DNA of 23,843 nt from Priapulus caudatus (taxonomy: Eukaryota; Priapulida; Priapulimorpha; Priapulimorphida; Priapulidae): the NCBI RefSeq assembly GCF_000485595.1, contig NW_014577232.1, positions 217,614-241,456 of the forward strand, written 5' to 3'. The position numbers were made by a program, and so were the translations under genes. Positions within the stretch are counted from its first letter, which is position 1; every line of letters starts with the position of its first letter. The notes under the pieces are model-generated. The model was not told where the DNA came from and did no database searches. It saw only the letters and a program-made list of their open reading frames with translations. Shown here in pieces: positions 19,639 through 23,843 of this stretch.

Positions 19639-20106
19639 CTAGAGCAACTCAGGAGAGTGAGACGCTCCGACGAGGCAGCTCAATTCTATTCACTGTGATA
19701 TTTTTAATTTAATGTAATAAATAAATTAAATAAGTTAATTGGGCGGATGACACCAAGAATGTTATCAATTTAAGTTCCCCCATATTCTGACTATCCTGGA
19801 AATTTAATTAATTAGATTCATTAATTGGTATCCGGGATCACCACTAAAAAATGTAATCAATTCTAAGTTCCCATTTCTGCCCTCGTTCTGAAAATTTATA
19901 TATTAATTAATTAAACATAAATTAATTAATCACTTGATCCCTCACAAAATCATCATGCAATTCTATAGTTAGCCCATTTCTGACAGCTATCATGAAAATT
20001 TATGAAAGACCGTCATAATTTTTTACGTTAGGCTGTACACAACCACAACCACCAACACACGCCGCTTGGTTAAAATACAGCTCACTGCAACCCCTTGCGA
20101 GGTAAT
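19639..20106 (+). repeat. CCTTGGCGGAGGT repeat family, copy 3 (three internal modules)
   Basis: Head CTAGAGCAACTCAGGAGAGT and CGCTCCGACGAGGCAGC, then modules at about 19734-19805, 19820-19897 and 19922-19998. These are followed by the CGTTAGGCTGTACACAACC stretch and the degenerate end CCCCTTGCGAGGTAATCATA. It has both ends, unlike copies 1 and 2, but carries many small indels. Confidence 0.7.
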
Positions 20107-20329
20107 CATACTGTGCTGTCATGGTGGCATCCGTACGCTGTGTAGATTGGTCGTTGTAGTCAGAACATTAACTGAGTTCTTAGTACGGTAATAATAAGTG
20201 GATGTAATGAAATATATATATACTAGCGGGATCCGGGCGTTGCCGGGAATGACAGTGGCGTTACTGCAGTTGTGACCGCTTGTTGAAAGGAAATACCTCT
20301 CCAAAAATCTACTATCTTATCTATCCTCA

Positions 20330-20610
20330 TCATACATTCAATCCATCCATCCATCATCCCTCCCCCCCCACAAAATTCGCATGGCCATCCATCTGGCGTC
20401 CCTCGCCATCCAATCCCATATCCCATCCCATCCCATCCTCTCATGCCATACAATAATATGCCATGCCATGCCATGACATCTGATGACATGCCATGCCATC
20501 GCACCGCATCCCTATCGCACCGCATCCCATTCCATTCCCATCAATGCCATGCATCCATGCATGCCATCCATCCGCTATGCCATCGGCATGCCATTCCATG
20601 CATCCCATCC
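20330..20610. repeat. (CCATC)/(ATGCC) degenerate minisatellite
   Basis: Runs of CCATC, ATGCC and CATCC units. Overlapping open frames on both strands (20223-20525 minus, 20443-20774 plus) reflect the repeat only. Confidence 0.9.
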
Positions 20611-20720
20611 CATCTCAAACAGTAAAAATAATAAGAATCAAAGATAAAAAACATACATATAAATATAAAATTAAAAGTAAGAAAAGAAATAATAATACTA
20701 AAAAGGGGAAAAAGGAAAAA

Positions 20721-20797
20721 GGTTCCCAGCTGGGATTCGAACCCGAATCCGGGTGTACGAGACAGATGTTCTAGCGATTATGCCACTGCGCCGTTAA
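20721..20797 (-). tRNA. decayed tRNA-like unit (tRNA pseudogene or SINE head)
   Basis: On the minus strand a box A-like GGCGCAGTGG (20792-20783) is followed about 40 bases later by a perfect box B, GGTTCGAATCC (20743-20733). TTTTT follows directly after the unit (20720-20716), a Pol III terminator. CTCGTAC in the middle could be an anticodon loop with CGT (Thr), but the anticodon stem pairs poorly and the acceptor ends (TTAACGG and CTGGGAA) pair at only about five of seven positions. A functional tRNA is therefore unlikely. On the minus strand an A/T-rich stretch and the GGATG minisatellite follow, which would suit a SINE-like layout. Confidence 0.5.
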
Positions 20798-20799
20798 GT

Positions 20800-21065
20800 G
20801 TATTACATGGATTCACACGTACGTTATGTTAATCCTGTACGCACCCGCCATCTATTGATGAATTTTTATAAATTTTAAATTTTTAACTTTCTAAAATTTT
20901 TGTTTCAGCCAGAACCACCTCTCAGACGTGCTGATTCTGAAAATATCTTTAGTTTTCCTCTAGACTGCGGAGTTTTCTAGTTATGCGACTACAAACTAAT
21001 TCGGCTGAACAACTTTTATATATTATAGATACCTTATTATTATATTAATCTCTTTATTATAGCTC
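20800..21065. other. non-coding AT-rich stretch with a partial P1-like right end
   Basis: From about 21019 to 21055 the order TACCTTATTATTATATTAAT ... TTATTATAGCTCTTGATA follows the interior and right arm of the 6330-6387 palindrome, but the left arm is missing. Otherwise nothing is recognised. Confidence 0.35.
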
Positions 21066-21069
21066 TTGA

Positions 21070-21074
21070 TATAT

Positions 21075-21110
<36 letters not shown>
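21070..21110. repeat. (TA)n microsatellite
   Basis: About 40 bp of TA repeat. Confidence 0.95.
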
Positions 21111-21113
<3 letters not shown>

Positions 21114-21259
21114 GATATCCATTGGCATGGTTATCATGGTTATCCATCTATAATCAGGGGATAATAATAACAAATGCTGCTATAATGTGTGCAATTTCAA
21201 CGTGGCAACGCGATGGCGGTACGTGTGCCCCAGAAAATCTCTGATAAATAATGATGAAC

Positions 21260-21311
21260 TCAGGAATGAATAATAATAGATCTATTATAATCAATTATTA
21301 TTCACTTTTGA
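21260..21311. mobile_element. 52-bp imperfect palindrome P4 with probable 5-bp duplication
   Basis: Begins TCAGGAATGAATAATAAT and ends ATTATTATTCACTTTTGA; 14 of 18 terminal positions are complementary. The inner arms 21267-21281 and 21290-21304 pair almost fully. Flanks TGAAC (21255-21259) and TGAAA (21312-21316) match at 4 of 5. It has the same TCA...TGA termini and size as the 6330-6387 and 19025-19069 elements. Confidence 0.45.
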
Positions 21312-21316
21312 TGAAA

Positions 21317-21855
21317 TCATACGGGTAGCCTAGCTGTACGCTCTCAGATTCATTGCGAATAGGATGACTAATGCCTCACAATAATACTTATCACGTACAA
21401 GCTGCCTGTAACGGCATTGAATCTCCATATATCCGCATCGTTGCGTGTTCAAGTCTGCACGTTGCAGCGTCAATACAGTTATGGCGGTTAGAGCCATGAG
21501 CGATAAACGCAGAGAACAAATATTTAAAGATATTTATCACGACAGCACAACGCAGCTGTTGTTTGGCTACATATTCAGGCAGGAAGGCGCATTTATGTTA
21601 GCTTTTCGTGGGGGAGGTCTTCGTCTTCTACTTGTCACGCTATATTTTGAAGCAGAACTAGCATAAAAAAAACAAGATTATTACACCGAACAGAAAACTG
21701 TTCCTTCTACTATGCGTTGTATTGTAGCGCTAGCTAGCGGATATTCCAAATGCGTACTAAAACGATTTAGGAACCGATTGCGCTGAAGATATAACACCTT
21801 GGTAAAACAACAACAAGAATACAACTTGTTTAAGTTCATTAATGTTTAGCGTAGT
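21317..21855. other. non-coding, no recognised gene
   Basis: A 73-codon frame at 21445-21666 has a plausible start but no recognised domain, and no splice context was identified. It is left unannotated as a gene. Confidence 0.4.
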
Positions 21856-21858
21856 TCA

Positions 21859-22085
21859 CCAACAATAACAATAACAATAACAATAATAATAACAATAACA
21901 ATAACAATAACAATAACAAAAATAACAATAACAATAACAATAACAATAACAAAAATAACAATAACAAAACCAATAACAATAACAATAACAATAACAATAC
22001 CAATAACAATACCAATAACAATAACAATAACAATAACAATAACAATAACAATAACAATAACAATAACAATAACAATAACATAACA
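21859..22085. repeat. (AATAAC)n microsatellite
   Basis: About 225 bp of an AATAAC hexamer with occasional AAAAAT and ACCAAT variants. Reverse frames give poly-Leu or Cys-Tyr repeats, which are composition artefacts. Confidence 0.97.
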
Positions 22086-22116
22086 ATGCCGAAATGTAAC
22101 GAAATGTACATCTCCC

Positions 22117-22162
<46 letters not shown>

Positions 22163-22206
22163 TGCGTGCGCGCGCGCGCGTGTGTGTATAGGTGCGTGCG
22201 TGCGTA
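22117..22206. repeat. (GT)n(GCGT)n(GC)n composite microsatellite
   Basis: Successive blocks of TG, TGCG, CG and TG repeats, all alternating purine-pyrimidine and Z-DNA-prone. Confidence 0.97.
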
Positions 22207-22209
22207 TTT

Positions 22210-23690
22210 TTTATATCCAGCCCAAATAGATAGCAGCAGAAATAATTAATTAGCTACCACAATAATGGGTTGTCTACAAATTTACTTACCCACTGCAAAC
22301 AGGTTTTGGGCTAAAAAATCCGCCACAAACAAATTGTGGATGCTATAACTTTCTTAGCCAATGCAAATAGACTAGAACATGCCGCATGTTTTACAAACAA
22401 AAGAATGCCCGCTAATTATCATACAGATTTACGATCCGATAAAATGTCTAAATTAATTGTGACTGTCAATGTGTTACAATTCACGTATAAATTATGTAAC
22501 CTTGTAATAATTATGAGTGGCTCGTGACTATGGCTCTAGACCAGCGTCAATAAGCACGATATGTATTATAATATTATTATTACACGTTGAGTGCTGCTGC
22601 CACCTTTTGGCAAATATAAGCGAACAATTATAAGAGAATTTATCTAATTTACATCAACTTCATTATGAACTATCTACAGCAGTTTCTCTGTTATCAGTGA
22701 GCTGCTGTACTTTTGTCATATACGTACGTACTTCATAATCTTTTATAGCTGGACCCTACGGGCCAGCGATCGAGTTTGCACTAAATGTCGTTGGTTAATA
22801 CCAATCTTAACTTATTACAACGTAACCAACGTAACAAACTTAACTTATACCAACGTTATTTTAAAATATATTTTCACATCACGTCAAAAAATCATCACAC
22901 CTTTCTTCTTTATTTTTGTTATATTCCGAGGTGTGTTCAGGGTTATATTAGGTGTGAAATGATGTTGTCCGCGGGACGTAACGTTATAAAATATTGCGAT
23001 GTTAAAAAGTGCCGCGAGCATTTATTTTGCGAATACACTTCTTGTGGGTATATATATACATAATACCTGTAAATGTCCTCAAAATCAGATTTTTAGGATT
23101 GGGGGCAAGCTTTTTCTCATTTTTATACGACTTTCGTGTGTTACTATAACACTGTTAGAAATTTCCCCAGAGTTCAGCATTCAAGTTGTGTCTGTGAATA
23201 TAGCTGAATTGTGACAAGTTTATGCTTAATATGTGGAACCTCTCATTTCATGACCCTGGCCGCATACTTGCCTTTTGGAAAATGAAATAACGACGACGTC
23301 ACATTGTTCATTTATAGTGAAGCGAATGGGATTAGCAAACACCGGAGATCAATAAACAGATTTGTAAAATTAATGTAATACAACTTATTAGCAATTGTAT
23401 GGAACTTAGATATAGATGAATTTCGATTTTCTGTACTCGGAAAGGATTATCATGCGTGTTAATCAAACTTCAATACGCAAGCATTAATTGACACAACTAC
23501 ACATTGATCAAGCTGATGTACGCTTCCCTTGAGCACTTAGACTTTTTTTTTCAAATGTGAATTTTCCATACCCTATCCTCAACAGAAAAATAACTTGCAC
23601 TTCAATGCATTGCACTTACAGAAGTGGCAGTTATCGATTCACGGATCCTCACTTATTACTTTGTCTAGTAGCGTCGATTGATTGATCACA
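22210..23690. other. intergenic stretch without recognised genes
   Basis: AT-rich, with open frames of up to 92 codons (22785-23063, 22999-23214) lacking recognisable motifs. No repeat shared with other regions was recognised. Confidence 0.4.
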
Positions 23691-23694
23691 CGTA

Positions 23695-23811
23695 CGGGTA
23701 GCGGCAGGCTCCTGTCATTGGTTTCCCCCCAGCAGTGATATGGTACACTCGTGCATCCACCTCGGCGTTGGAAGACGACCAAAACCGCGACGAGTTCTAC
23801 TAGTTATTATA

Positions 23812-23843
<32 letters not shown>
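23695..23843 (+). mobile_element. possible 3' end of a retroelement with (TTA)n tail
   Basis: A GC-richer stretch (GGTAGCGGCAGGCTCCTGTC to TTGGAAGACGACCAAAACCG and CGACGAGTTCTACTAG) runs directly into a TTA repeat from about 23802 to the window end. A defined non-repetitive end followed by a simple trinucleotide tail is how many LINE and SINE copies finish. There is only one copy here, so this rests on layout alone. Confidence 0.3.

Larger units (their letters stand above)
15500..19900 (+). repeat. large direct duplication, copy B (with about 1.7 kb of extra internal sequence)
   Basis: Same orientation and order as copy A: 15500-16996 pairs with 12103-13712, and about 18930-19900 pairs with 13790-14690. 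Between them 16997-18660 has no counterpart, and copy A has N there. Where a third reference exists (the dispersed repeat at 3356-3579), copy B has lost single bases that copy A keeps: GATGACCACC reads GATGACACC and TTACCCCA reads TTCCCCCA. That points to sequencing-type errors or fast decay in B. The 187-codon minus frame at 16353-16916 is not preserved in A. Confidence 0.85.

Noticed and set aside
21445-21666. 73-codon plus ORF with a plausible methionine start
   Set aside because: Not recognised, single small frame, no identified splice context or conserved motif; chance cannot be excluded.
21839-22111. Poly-leucine and Cys-Tyr frames resembling a membrane segment
   Set aside because: Encoded by the AATAAC hexamer repeat in reverse.

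Overview
This is animal (metazoan) genomic DNA, most likely from a marine invertebrate. It is AT-rich, with long non-coding stretches, many microsatellites, several layers of dispersed repeats and one intron-containing gene with GT/AG splice sites. The species cannot be named from the sequence. I saw no bacterial operons, rRNA or CRISPR array. A 10-N run at 13714-13723 shows the window comes from a scaffolded draft assembly.

The only convincing host protein-coding gene lies at the left on the minus strand (835-2561). It is a class A GPCR of the vasopressin/oxytocin (vasotocin/conopressin) receptor type. It has two coding exons (1799-2561 and 835-1199) joined across a 599-bp intron, giving 375 aa from the first ATG. 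The intron falls between TM6 and TM7, where vertebrate AVPR/OXTR genes also have one. A good splice acceptor at 2612-2613 suggests an upstream 5' UTR exon outside what can be identified here.

The rest is repeat-dominated. At 3208-4311 there is a decayed plus-strand LINE (RT C-terminus, 3' UTR and a TATC-type microsatellite tail), interrupted by a second dispersed repeat at 3356-3579. That second repeat ends in CCTTGGCGGAGGT and occurs twice more (14432-14690 and 19639-20106), carrying one, two and three copies of an internal module. Another repeat of about 125 bp, with a GTAGTAAATA core, occurs in both orientations at eight or more places between 8.7 and 15.6 kb. A large segment is present twice in direct orientation (12103-14690 and 15500-19900). 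Its two copies differ by very frequent 1-3 base indels, and the N gap sits inside the first copy where the second has about 1.7 kb of extra sequence. This may be partly an assembly artefact.

The most novel signal is a set of very short palindromic insertions (45-58 bp, beginning TCA and ending TGA). Two are flanked by TAATA direct repeats (6330-6387 and 19025-19069), a third has a probable 5-bp duplication (21260-21311), and a related 48-bp perfect palindrome lies at 17946-17993. The 19025-19069 copy has a matching empty site in the paralogous segment at 13882-13886, which supports real insertion. Other structures are a two-stem inverted repeat at 11880-11947, a degenerate interstitial telomere-like tract, a decayed tRNA-like unit and Z-DNA-prone CA/CG tracts. 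No system of cooperating genes is visible: the receptor stands alone among repeats.
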